Of a stretch of DNA of 64,000 nucleotides, positions 33,847-42,237 are shown piece by piece. A program made the translations under genes and the position numbers. Within the stretch, counting starts at the first letter, position 1; each line of letters begins with the position of its first letter. Source of the DNA: Actinocrispum wychmicini (GTDB taxonomy: Bacteria > Actinomycetota > Actinomycetes > Mycobacteriales > Pseudonocardiaceae); NCBI RefSeq assembly GCF_004345645.1, contig NZ_SLWS01000004.1:124001-188000 (forward strand), given 5' to 3'. The notes beneath the pieces were generated by a model, which had not been told where the DNA came from, searched no databases, and was given only the letters and a program-made list of their open reading frames with translations.

Positions 33847-34889
33847 CCCACCGCGGCGTCGGGGGCGGGGTGCGCTCGGCCGCTCAACTGGTGTTCCGGT
33901 CCTTCCCGTTCCCCACCGAACCGGGCCTGCGGGTCTTCGGCACCCCGGACCGATCCTCGCCGGTGTTCGTCACCAGCAACTTCGACTACACCGTGCGGCT
34001 GGTGTCGCGGGTGCTGGAGAACTATGACTGCTATCTGCTGGTTGCCCCCACCGGCGGGGTCAACGTGTGGTGTGCCTCGGCGGGCGGGCATTTCGGGGTG
34101 GACGAGGTCGAGGCCGCGATCAAACTCAGCGGCATCGGCGACCTCGTCGATCACCACCGGCTGGTCCTGCCCCGGCTGACCGCGCCTGGCGTGGACCCGA
34201 AGGAAGTGCGGTCCCGGACCGGCTGGCGGGTGGTGTTCGGCCCGATCGACATCGACGAGCTACCCGGCTGGCTGGACGAGAGCTTCCCCCGCCTGGTTGC
34301 CGATGTCGTGACGTTCCCGGTCGCGCGGCGGGTGGAGATGGGCATCGGCGCCGGGCTGTGGCCGGCCGGCCTGCTCGGCGTTCCGGCCGCGATCATCGGC
34401 GGCTGGCAGGCAGGGCTGCTCACCGCCGGCTTGGCCTATGTCCTGTCCGTCCTGTTCGCGGTGGCCTACCCGCGATTGCCGGCCGCTCCCGGTCTACCGC
34501 AAGCCGTGCCACTGGCCGGGGTGCTCGGCGTGGTCGCCGCGGCGACGGCCTGGGGCAGCGGCGGCACAGTGTTCGACATCGTGTTCTGGGCAGTGACCCT
34601 CGCGTTGATGGGACTGCTGATCGGCCTCGACTTCCCCAGCTGGTCCCCAACCGATGTGTGCAAGCAACAACTGCTGTGCTTCCTGTATCCGGCAACCCTG
34701 GCACCAGCGGGTTTCCTGCCCACAGTGGACGAACCGGCCTGCGTCGACGGCTGCGACATCTGCGTGAAGATCTGCCCCAAGGGCGCGATGACGCTGCAGG
34801 ACAACCACAAGGCCACGCTGCTCGATCCGGACGGCTGCCTCAGTTGCTTCGCCTGCGTGCAGCAATGCCCCGTCGACGCCATCAGCTAG
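33822..34889 (+). CDS. HgcA-HgcB-like fusion: corrinoid domain, membrane domain, 2[4Fe-4S] ferredoxin
   Basis: 355 residues from ATG 33822 (AAGGA upstream). Residues 33-165 match the HgcA corrinoid domain point by point: EPGLRVFGTP, SPVFVTSNFDYTVR, then GGVNVWCASAGGHFG with C84 as the expected lower-face cobalt ligand, then HHRLVLPRLTAPGV and GWRVVFGPIDIDELP. Residues about 175-270 hold four or five helices. Residues 307-349 hold two iron-sulfur motifs, Cx3Cx2Cx3CP (C307/311/314/318) and Cx2Cx2Cx3CP (C339/342/345/349), the HgcB counterpart. HgcA and HgcB methylate mercury in anaerobes; fused relatives are known whose activity was not shown. Here it may methylate or demethylate a metal(loid) or small molecule. 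Confidence 0.85.
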   Translation: MPPAAPAVTHRGVGGGVRSAAQLVFRSFPFPTEPGLRVFGTPDRSSPVFVTSNFDYTVRLVSRVLENYDCYLLVAPTGGVNVWCASAGGHFGVDEVEAAIKLSGIGDLVDHHRLVLPRLTAPGVDPKEVRSRTGWRVVFGPIDIDELPGWLDESFPRLVADVVTFPVARRVEMGIGAGLWPAGLLGVPAAIIGGWQAGLLTAGLAYVLSVLFAVAYPRLPAAPGLPQAVPLAGVLGVVAAATAWGSGGTVFDIVFWAVTLALMGLLIGLDFPSWSPTDVCKQQLLCFLYPATLAPAGFLPTVDEPACVDGCDICVKICPKGAMTLQDNHKATLLDPDGCLSCFACVQQCPVDAIS

Positions 34890-34943
34890 CCCCGCCACCA
34901 CAGCGGCCGACCACATTTTCGACCACAAAGGACTATCGTTGCC

Positions 34944-36920
34944 ATGACCACTGACACCGCCACCCCCGCGCCAGCGGAAGGCGGCCTGTTCGGCGAGGCG
35001 GATCTGAGTCAGGAACGCCTGTTCCGCCGCAACGTGTCCTTCTTCGCCGCAGCCGCCACCTGCATGCTCAGCGGACTAGTGATCATGCTGTGGGTCCACA
35101 GCGAGCCGTGGACCACCATCGGCCACGGGATCAGCCTGATCGGACTCGCCCTGGGCACACCGATGTTCCTCATCGCGGCCAAGACCGTGCTGTTCGCCCG
35201 CAACAAACTGACCACCGAAGTGTTCATCACCCTCGCGCTCATCGCGGTCGTCTATGAACAGGAGTACTGGTACGCCTCCTGGGTCGTGTTCATCCTCTGG
35301 CTCGGAGAAACCCTGATGGCCTGGGCCGGCCGCCACGCCCGCAACGCCGTGGAAGCCCTGATGAAACTCGTGCCCCGCCAGGCGCGGCTGCTCACCAAAG
35401 ACGGCACCCGAATGGTGCCTGTCGAGAAAGTCGCTGTGGGACAGCTCGTCGCGGTGCATCCCGACGAGCGGATCCCCGTTGACGGGGTGATCGAACACGG
35501 CGAGACCGCGGTGGACGAGTCGATGCTCACCGGGGAATCCGTGCCCGCCGACCACGGTGTCGGCGACCACGTCTACGCCGGCACCTCCAACCTGCAAGGC
35601 ATCATCCACGTGCGCGCCACCGTCGCCGCCGAGGACAACGCGGTGGCCCGCATCGTCACGCTCATGCGCCAAGCCCAACGCGCGCACGTACCGGCCAAAC
35701 GGACCGTCGACCTGTTCCTGCGCTGGTTCCTGCCGCTGGTCCTGCTCGCCGCCGCGATCGCTGGCATCCTCACCGGGTCACTGGAACGAGTCGCGGCGAT
35801 CCTGCTCGTCATCACCCCCTGCGCGTTCACCGCGTCCACACCGCTGGCGTTGATCGCCACCGTCGGCAACGCCGCCCGCCGTGGTCTGGTCATCAAGGGC
35901 GGTTCCGCGATCGAGGCTTGTAGCCGCACCCAGGTGGTGTTGCTGGACAAGACCGGCACGCTGACCGCCTCCACCCCGCAACTGGTCACCATCGACAGCT
36001 TCGGCCACACCGAGAACGAGGTCCTCACCCTCGCCGCGATCGCGGAGAAGCCCTCCACCCACCCGCTCGCCCGCGCCATCGGCGCCGCGGCCACCCAACG
36101 GGACCTGGACATCCCCGATCCGCAGCACTTCGAGGTCGCCAGCGGCCACGGCGTTCTTGCCGTCCACACCGGACACAATCTGGCCGTCGGCAACGAACGC
36201 TTCCTGCAACGGCGCAGCTTCCCCATCCCCGCCACGGTGCGCGCCCAAGCCGCCCGCCGCGAAGAAGCCGGGTACACCGTCGCCTACGTCGTCGACGGCC
36301 GCACCGTGATCGGGCTTCTCGGGTTCCTCGCCCAACCCCGCAACAGCGCCGCACAGGTGATCGCCGGGCTACGCAAGCTCGGGGTCCGCGACATCGTCAT
36401 GGTCACCGGCGACCGATCCCGCCCCGCCCAAGCCGTCGCCACCCAACTCGGGATCGACTACCGCGCCCAGGCCACCCCCGAAGCCAAACTCGAAGAAGTC
36501 CAACGCTGGAAACACCAGGGCAACGTCGTGACGATGATCGGCGACGGCATCAACGACGCCACCGCCCTCGCCGCGGCAGACGTCGGGGTCGCGATGGTCA
36601 CCCCCGGCGCCGAAGTCGCCGCGCTGGCCGCCGACATCGTCGTGCACGGCGACCACCTGTCCCGCGTGCTGGCCGCCGCCCGCCTGTGCCGGCGCGGGAT
36701 CCGCACCATCCAGATCAACATCCTCTTCGCCACCGGCTACAACATCGTCGGCCTGATCCTGGCCCTGGCCGGGTTGATCTCACCCGGCACCGCGGTGCTC
36801 TTCCACGCCGCCAGCTTCATCTCCGTCGTCCTCAACTCCGCCCTCGTCCTCCTCTACAACCCCAAAGTCCCCGACGACACCGACGCCCCCGGACAACGCG
36901 CCCTGGCCCACGCCGCCTAA
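34944..36920 (+). CDS. P1B-type heavy-metal ATPase with TPC motif
   Basis: 658 residues, about eight helices, no N-terminal metal-binding domain. Motifs: TGES (about 195), VITPCAFTAS in the transport helix (TPC, about 290), DKTGTLT (about 334), HPLA (HP locus), and GDGINDATALAAADVG (about 532). CPC marks Cu/Zn pumps and SPC cobalt pumps; TPC is a rarer class (P1B-5 and relatives) with poorly known substrate. It follows the HgcAB-like gene by 54 bp in the operon, so it may export the metal or organometal made or sensed there. Confidence 0.88.
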   Translation: MTTDTATPAPAEGGLFGEADLSQERLFRRNVSFFAAAATCMLSGLVIMLWVHSEPWTTIGHGISLIGLALGTPMFLIAAKTVLFARNKLTTEVFITLALIAVVYEQEYWYASWVVFILWLGETLMAWAGRHARNAVEALMKLVPRQARLLTKDGTRMVPVEKVAVGQLVAVHPDERIPVDGVIEHGETAVDESMLTGESVPADHGVGDHVYAGTSNLQGIIHVRATVAAEDNAVARIVTLMRQAQRAHVPAKRTVDLFLRWFLPLVLLAAAIAGILTGSLERVAAILLVITPCAFTASTPLALIATVGNAARRGLVIKGGSAIEACSRTQVVLLDKTGTLTASTPQLVTIDSFGHTENEVLTLAAIAEKPSTHPLARAIGAAATQRDLDIPDPQHFEVASGHGVLAVHTGHNLAVGNERFLQRRSFPIPATVRAQAARREEAGYTVAYVVDGRTVIGLLGFLAQPRNSAAQVIAGLRKLGVRDIVMVTGDRSRPAQAVATQLGIDYRAQATPEAKLEEVQRWKHQGNVVTMIGDGINDATALAAADVGVAMVTPGAEVAALAADIVVHGDHLSRVLAAARLCRRGIRTIQINILFATGYNIVGLILALAGLISPGTAVLFHAASFISVVLNSALVLLYNPKVPDDTDAPGQRALAHAA

Positions 36921-37003
36921 CCGGCACCCGCGTCGACGCTCCCGCAGCCGAACGAGGTTCACCACCACGAAAACAAAATGAGACAACGAGAGGTGCCTAC
37001 GCC

Positions 37004-37720
37004 ATGGATCGAAGTTCCATCGCCGAACGCATCAGCACCGCGCTCGCACTGAACACCGCACCGGTCGCGCTCACCTTCACCGACACCCCACCCGCCGGTG
37101 TCCCCGCACCCGCCCACCCGGTCGCCTCAACCTGCGCGTTCTGGCGAATGGCCGAACAAGGCGTCTTCTACGCCACCGCCGAAGAACACTTCAACTGCGT
37201 GCTCGGCGCGATGGTAATGGGCTTCGCCCTACCTGAACAGCAGCAACAAGAACTCGGCGCCGTCGTCACCACCGCATGCGACTGCAACTACCTCGACGCC
37301 GCTGAACCCGCCAAAATCCCCACCAACACCAAAGCGAGCACCGGCATCCTCTACGGCCCACTCACCGACCTACCCATCGACCCCGACGTCGTCGTACTCT
37401 GGCTCACCCCCCGCCAAGCCATGCTCTACAACGAAGCCGCCGGCAGCGCCAGCTGGACCACCACCGACGCCCCCAGGGCCAACGGCCGCCCCGCCTGCGC
37501 CGCACTCCCCACCGCCATGTCCAGCCACACCGCCACAATCTCCCTGGGCTGCATGGGCATGCGCACATACACCGAAATCTCCGACGACCGACTCCTCGCC
37601 GCCATCCCCGGCACCGAACTCGAAACCTTCACCGACTCCCTGAACACCATCGCCACCGCCAACCAGAAAATGCAGACCTACTACGAAGGCCGCAAAGCCG
37701 AAGTCGCCGCGACTGTCTGA
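37004..37720 (+). CDS. DUF169-family protein
   Basis: 238 residues from ATG 37004 (GAGAGGTG upstream). Family features: LALNTAPVALTFTDTPPAGVP, the STCAFWRMAEQGVFYATAEEHFNCVLGAM region with two Cys, and SLGCMGMRTYTEISDDRLLAAIPG. DUF169 proteins are widespread in anaerobes and often lie beside corrinoid or metal genes; no activity is settled. It closes the operon, 83 bp after the ATPase, before a hairpin. Its conserved Cys and His suggest binding of a metal or cofactor. Confidence 0.82.
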   Translation: MDRSSIAERISTALALNTAPVALTFTDTPPAGVPAPAHPVASTCAFWRMAEQGVFYATAEEHFNCVLGAMVMGFALPEQQQQELGAVVTTACDCNYLDAAEPAKIPTNTKASTGILYGPLTDLPIDPDVVVLWLTPRQAMLYNEAAGSASWTTTDAPRANGRPACAALPTAMSSHTATISLGCMGMRTYTEISDDRLLAAIPGTELETFTDSLNTIATANQKMQTYYEGRKAEVAATV

Positions 37721-37739
37721 TCCCAGCTGGTCCTTACCG

Positions 37740-37784
37740 CCTTCCCGACCCACCGGTCCACTCGGCTAGGTGGGCCGGGAAAGG
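37740..37784 (+). terminator. Hairpin terminator after the HgcAB-like operon
   Basis: CCTTCCCGACCCACC (37740-37754) pairs with GGTGGGCCGGGAAAGG (37769-37784), a stem of about 14 bp with one mismatch and a 14-nt loop. It lies 20 bp after the DUF169 stop. No T-tract. Confidence 0.65.
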
Positions 37785-37814
37785 GCGCTATCCCCATCGC
37801 CCGGCCGCCCTCAG

Positions 37815-38260
37815 GACGTCACCATCGTGACACCGCCCGACCGGCGCGAGGAAACCCGGACTCTGTCGACCACGTCCACCGGGTAGCCGTCCGCGCCGTT
37901 CTGCTCGGCGCCGTTGAGGTCGTGCACCCGCTGGTATCCGTGCGCGACCGAGGCCTCGACGAACGCCCGCAACGACGGTGTCACGGCGTCCGAGCGTTGC
38001 TGGGTTCGGAAGCGAACCGGTCCGCCCGTGATACGCGTCCTCGCGGGTAGGTGTGTTCTCCAGCAGTTTGACCGTCGGTAGCACGTCTTCGTACGACCAG
38101 CCGTCGATGCCATGCTTGGCCGAGTTGGCGAAGTCGGTGGGACGCGCGTAGCGCGACGCAGGCGTTCACCGCCGAGCTGCCACCGAGGACCCTTGCCGCG
38201 CGGTGTCGGGAGTTTCGGTGGGCGCCATCCAAGTAGGCGGCCAACATCGTCCAACTCCAA
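37815..38260 (-). pseudogene. GMC oxidoreductase remnant with two frameshifts
   Basis: Three minus-strand frames read as pieces of one protein: ARVLGGSSAVNACVALR (the GMC FAD signature), then DFANSAKHGIDGWSYEDVLP and TVKLLENTPTREDAYHGRTG, then TPSLRAFVEASVAHGYQRVHDLNG and AEQNGADGYPVDVVD. Order and spacing match choline-dehydrogenase-like oxidoreductases. Both ends are missing. A clear decaying gene. Confidence 0.8.
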
Positions 38261-38304
38261 GATCCGCCGCCCGGATTACCTACCCAACGTTGCGTGACGC
38301 AGCA

Positions 38305-38930
38305 CTAGACCGCCCCGGTGGGCCATGCCGAACAAGACCAGCCTTGGCCGTCCCACTCGACGAGGAAGGGTTCGGCATGGGCGAGAGGTGTTCCCCATAC
38401 CCGTGAGCCGAGACCACAGAGCAGACTCACCGCGACCGTGAGGGTGGCGACGTGACCGACTACCGCGACGGTGGTACCTGAGTGTCTTGCCGCGATCTCC
38501 GTAAAGGCCGAACTCACCCGGGCAAGGACCTCGTGGCCGGTCTCGCCATCGGCGACTCGTCGGTCCAGGTCTTGATGAACCACCCAAGCATGGAGCACTT
38601 CAGCCGTCTGTGCCCGAATGACGGGGTCAACCGTGCCTTCGGCTGTGCCGATCCCGACCTCGACCAGCTCGGTCATGGTGGCGACGTCGAGGTTCATTGT
38701 GGCCGCGATGGTGTCGGCGGTCTGGCGTGCGCGCAATGCCGTGCTGGCATAGACTTTGACGATCGGCTCATGTGCGAGTGCACGGGCGGCAGCCGCTGCT
38801 TGTTCATGGCCCCGTGGTGTCAACGGTGCTCTGGGAACGGCGCCGGCGACACCGCCGATGACATTCTCGGACTCGGCATGGCGCAGACACCACAGGCGGG
38901 CACGATCGATAGGCGGGCACGATCGATCAT
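38305..38930 (-). pseudogene. Histidine phosphatase broken by a 17-bp tandem duplication
   Basis: The body (from LTPRGHEQAAAAARAL to the stop at 38305) is a histidine-phosphatase/phosphoglycerate-mutase-like protein with VVGHVATLTVAV. The catalytic start LWCLRHAESENVIGG lies in the same frame but has no start codon. ATG 38930 is in another frame because a 17-bp unit at 38894-38910 is repeated at 38911-38927. Removing one copy gives MIDRARLWCLRHAESE, a perfect N-terminus. A TTG at 38823 would give a protein lacking the catalytic RHA. Loss of one copy would restore the gene. Confidence 0.85.
38894..38927. repeat. 17-bp perfect tandem duplication
   Basis: AGGCGGGCACGATCGAT occurs twice in direct contact (38894-38910 and 38911-38927). 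Being 17 bp, it shifts the reading frame of the histidine phosphatase gene right after its start codon. It could be reversible by slippage. Confidence 0.95.
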
Positions 38931-39639
38931 GAGGGCAGCGTAGATGTCGCGGCGCCCTTCCGGTGGCGATTACGTCGTAGCAGGGTCATGACCCACCGGA
39001 CGGTGAGCGCCACTGCTCCGCAGCCAGCCCCGAGCCAGCATGCGTCCCCCAGGCCACTCGCTGGGCCATGTCAAGTGTCCGGAACCCAGCAAGCATTCGA
39101 CGCAGCAGGGTACTGATCAGCATTTCCGCCAGGATGGAACCGAGAACCTGACCAAGAGAAGGGTAACGGCAACAAGCCCAGCACCGTTGCGGTGGCGGAC
39201 ATCAGAACGGTCACCAACCGGCGCCAGTTGACCGAATCGCCGAGCGGAACGAGAAGGGCCAGGCCGATCGCGTATCTGATCTGAGCCAACGAGGCCGACC
39301 GAGCAAGGGGTGTGTGCGGGCATGGCCAGGGATTCGGCTATCGGTGATAAGAGCGGCGGCGTAGTAGAGGTTCAGCACGCTGAGCCCGATGGCTGCCCGA
39401 ACCCTTGAGGTCGGTCAGGTGGTCAGGCATATCTCAGCCCTGAGTGGACGCGATCGAGTGCCGCCGGGGGCATGAAGTAGCTGCGGGAATCGTGCGGAGT
39501 CTTGGCGAGTAGGTCGAAGGTGCGGTGGAGGTTCGCGACGGTGGGGAGGTCGTGGGTGCGGTGTGCGCCGAGTGGGTGTCGTGTGTGAGCGAGGTCTGGT
39601 TGGCGATCGTCTGGGAAGGACAGAAGTGTGAATGGCCTT
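38931..39639. other. Region of degraded sequence without supported genes
   Basis: About 700 bp with frequent stops in all frames. The only tolerable frame (minus, about 39071-39289) has a hydrophobic stretch but no start, ribosome site or family match. Probably decayed coding sequence leading into the MgtC relic. Confidence 0.4.
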
Positions 39640-39765
39640 CGATGGTGGGGTGTGTGGCTCACCGTGCAGGGAGCCGGTTCGGTCAACGAGTTGGTCGCCG
39701 CACTCGCTGAGATTCCCGGGGTGCTGTCCGTGTCCGGCGACGACGCCAACAGCCTCGCCGCTTGA
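39640..39765 (+). pseudogene. C-terminal relic of an MgtC/SapB-family gene
   Basis: The last codons read WLTVQGAGSVNELVAALAEIPGVLSVSGDDANSLAA and a stop at 39765, matching the small ACT-like C-terminal domain of MgtC proteins. The membrane part upstream is missing. Confidence 0.6.
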
Positions 39766-39790
39766 TCTCACCTTGCCGCCGGGGATGGCG

Positions 39791-41455
39791 TCAGCGTAGG
39801 GCGGTGAACAGGTCGGCGACCCGGGCGTCCCGGTTGCCCAGCGGTGTCAGGTTCCACCGGCGTTCGATGGTGGCCATGATCGAGGTGGTGTCGTGGGCGG
39901 TGTGGTCCACACTGAACGATCGGCGCAGTTGCGGGGAGATGAGCAGGGCGGGGATGCGGGTGCCCGGCCCCCACTGGTCGGCGACCCCGTGCCGGGCCGC
40001 GGCCGGTGGCGGGACGTGGTCCCATTGCCCGCCGAACTCGTCGTAGGTCACCACGATCAGGGTGTGCGCCGCGTCCGGGCCGTTCTCGACGGCCTTGATC
40101 AGGTCGACCAGGTGCAGGCTGCCGGCGTCCTCGCTGGCGTAGCCGGGGTGCTCGTTCTCCTCGCCGACCGGCTTGATGAAGCTCACCGGCTTGAGTCGCC
40201 CGGCCTTGGCGGCGGAGATGAACTCCACCTCGTCTCGCAAGTGGGCGGCGCGGGCCGGGGTCCCGGGGGCGAGGGTGGCGTAGTAGTTGAACGGCTGGTG
40301 GTGGTACTGGAAAGTGGCGTCGGGGCAGTTCGGGTACGTCGCGCCCGCTGCTGTGCGTGGGCTGGTGCAGGTGCCGGGCGTGCTGCCGTTGGTCCAGCCT
40401 GGTCCGCCGACGTTGCCGTTGGCGTTGTCCCATCCGCCGGAGTACCACGCCCAGTCCACTCCCGCGGCGGACAGCCGATCGCCGATGGTCGGGGTGGTCT
40501 GCGGTGGCAGCCGCCGCGCCACCGGCGTGCCTGGGGCGTAGGGCTGATACGGCGGCTGGATGGTGTTGATCGCGAAGTCCCCGCACACCGTCCCGGCCGG
40601 CGGCGCCATCCCGGCCGGCACCAGGCACGTCCCGTCCGGGTTGGCGGCCTGGGTCAGTGCCCGATCGGCCGTGCCCGGGGTGGCCGGGTGCAGCGGTGTG
40701 CCGGCCGGGAAGCCGTCCGGGCCGACGACCGAGTGCAGGTCGTCCGGCCCGCCGCGCACGGCGCCGGGCCAGGTCGGGGTGTACGGGGTGATCAGCCACT
40801 GGTGGTTGAGGAACGACCCGCCGAACGCGCCTTGGAACAACCGGTCGGCGATCGCGTAGTCCGGCGCGTGCCTGCCGTGCAGGTACTCGTAGATCGGCAG
40901 ACCCCGGGTGTCGTACGTGCCCATCACCAGACCGACCGCGTCACTGCCGGCCACGTACCGGTTCATCGCCCCGCCGTTGATCTGGTACTGCTCGTTGTAG
41001 AAGCGGTGCACCAGATCCCGCGTGCAGCCCCCGGGCAAACCCTGTCCTTTCGGGATGCCGTTGGGCACGAACTGGCCGGGCTTCGGGCACGTCGTGTCCG
41101 GCGGCTGGATGTAGGTGTCGATCGAGAACGGCCGATTGGTGAACGCCGAGGTCGACCCGCAGGTGACCGGCAGCGGCGGCGAGGTCAGGTTGACGTCGTT
41201 CTGCGGCAGGCACGGCAACCGCGAGCCGTCCGGGGCGACCTGGCGCTGCGCATGGGCGTGACGCAGCCCGTCCACGCCCTCCCAACCGCCGAACAGGTTG
41301 TCGAAGCTGTGGTTCTCCTCGTAGATCACCACGATGTGGTCGATTCCACCGTGATGCCCGCGATCCGGCCAGGCGCCTGCCGGGACCGCGCTGACTACCA
41401 GCGCGGGGACCGCCAACCCGGCGATCATGCCTCGTCGCACCATCCGGGACCACAT
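39791..41455 (-). CDS. Secreted phosphoesterase (phospholipase C/acid phosphatase AcpA-like)
   Basis: 554 residues from ATG 41455, with GGAGG 6 nt before. A signal peptide (MVRRGMIAGLAVPALVVSAVPAGA) precedes the hallmark HIVVIYEENHSFDNLFGGWEG of the phosphoesterase family (metal ligand Glu and catalytic Thr/Ser region), later GSFLNHQWLI, VTYDEFGGQWDHVPPP and PGTRIPALLISP (metal-binding Asp/His). It hydrolyses phosphomonoesters or phospholipids outside the cell. The divergent phosphate-uptake genes suggest it scavenges phosphate. Confidence 0.9.
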   Translation of the reverse strand: MWSRMVRRGMIAGLAVPALVVSAVPAGAWPDRGHHGGIDHIVVIYEENHSFDNLFGGWEGVDGLRHAHAQRQVAPDGSRLPCLPQNDVNLTSPPLPVTCGSTSAFTNRPFSIDTYIQPPDTTCPKPGQFVPNGIPKGQGLPGGCTRDLVHRFYNEQYQINGGAMNRYVAGSDAVGLVMGTYDTRGLPIYEYLHGRHAPDYAIADRLFQGAFGGSFLNHQWLITPYTPTWPGAVRGGPDDLHSVVGPDGFPAGTPLHPATPGTADRALTQAANPDGTCLVPAGMAPPAGTVCGDFAINTIQPPYQPYAPGTPVARRLPPQTTPTIGDRLSAAGVDWAWYSGGWDNANGNVGGPGWTNGSTPGTCTSPRTAAGATYPNCPDATFQYHHQPFNYYATLAPGTPARAAHLRDEVEFISAAKAGRLKPVSFIKPVGEENEHPGYASEDAGSLHLVDLIKAVENGPDAAHTLIVVTYDEFGGQWDHVPPPAAARHGVADQWGPGTRIPALLISPQLRRSFSVDHTAHDTTSIMATIERRWNLTPLGNRDARVADLFTALR

Positions 41456-41613
41456 ATCGCGCCTCCATCCACGTTCGACCGCGCCCAGCAGCATCACCCG
41501 TCCGCCGGGCGAGATCAAGCCAGCCCGCCCTAACCCCACCTCAGGGCGAACTTCCGGCCGGTCGTGTCCCGGGTACGGTCCGCCTACCAAAGTCCATCCG
41601 GAAGGAACCGAAC

Positions 41614-42234
41614 ATGCGCCTGCGGCTGCGACCTCGGGACACCACGTTCTTCACGCTGTTCGTCAAGGCAGGCGCGAACATCAGCGACTCCGTCGAGGTG
41701 CTGCGCCAGTACGTCAACGCCCCGCCGGAACAGCATCAGGAGTTATCCCAGCGGATGCACGAGGTCGAGCACGCCGGGGACGAGGCGACGCACGACATTC
41801 TCGACCATCTCAACCGCGCCTTCATCACCCCGTTCGACCGGGAGGACATCTATCGGCTCGCCGTCCGGCTGGACGACGTGATCGACTTCATCGACGCCGC
41901 GGTCGACCTTGCCACCCTGTACCAACTGCGAGACCTGCCCGCCGGGGTACACACTCAGGTGGAGTTGCTGTGCCAGGCGGCTGCCCTGACCGTCGAGGCG
42001 ATGCCGAAACTGGCCAAACCATCCACCCTGGACACCTACTGGGTGCGCGTGAACGACCTGGAGAACGAAGCCGACCAAGTCTACCGGCGGCTGCTGTCAT
42101 GGCTGTTCAGCGGCGAACTGGACACGTTGACCGTACTGAAACTCAAGGAGATCGTCGACCAGCTCGAATCGGCCGCGGACGCCTTCGAGCACGTGGCCGA
42201 CGTGGTGCACACGATCGCGGTCAAGGAGTCCTGA
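41614..42234 (+). CDS. DUF47/PhoU-like Pit accessory protein
   Basis: 206 residues from ATG 41614 (GGAAGGAAC upstream). An all-helical PhoU-like bundle: TTFFTLFVKAGANISDSVEVL, EHAGDEATHDILDHLNRAFITPFDREDIYRLAVRLDDVIDFIDAA. DUF47 proteins sit next to Pit phosphate carriers and are thought to modulate them. The pit gene begins 3 bp after the stop. Confidence 0.92.
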   Translation: MRLRLRPRDTTFFTLFVKAGANISDSVEVLRQYVNAPPEQHQELSQRMHEVEHAGDEATHDILDHLNRAFITPFDREDIYRLAVRLDDVIDFIDAAVDLATLYQLRDLPAGVHTQVELLCQAAALTVEAMPKLAKPSTLDTYWVRVNDLENEADQVYRRLLSWLFSGELDTLTVLKLKEIVDQLESAADAFEHVADVVHTIAVKES

Positions 42235-42237
42235 CCG

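Noticed and set aside
39893..41533. Rightward frame of about 546 codons
   Set aside because: Antisense to the secreted phosphoesterase, which has a signal peptide and family motifs.
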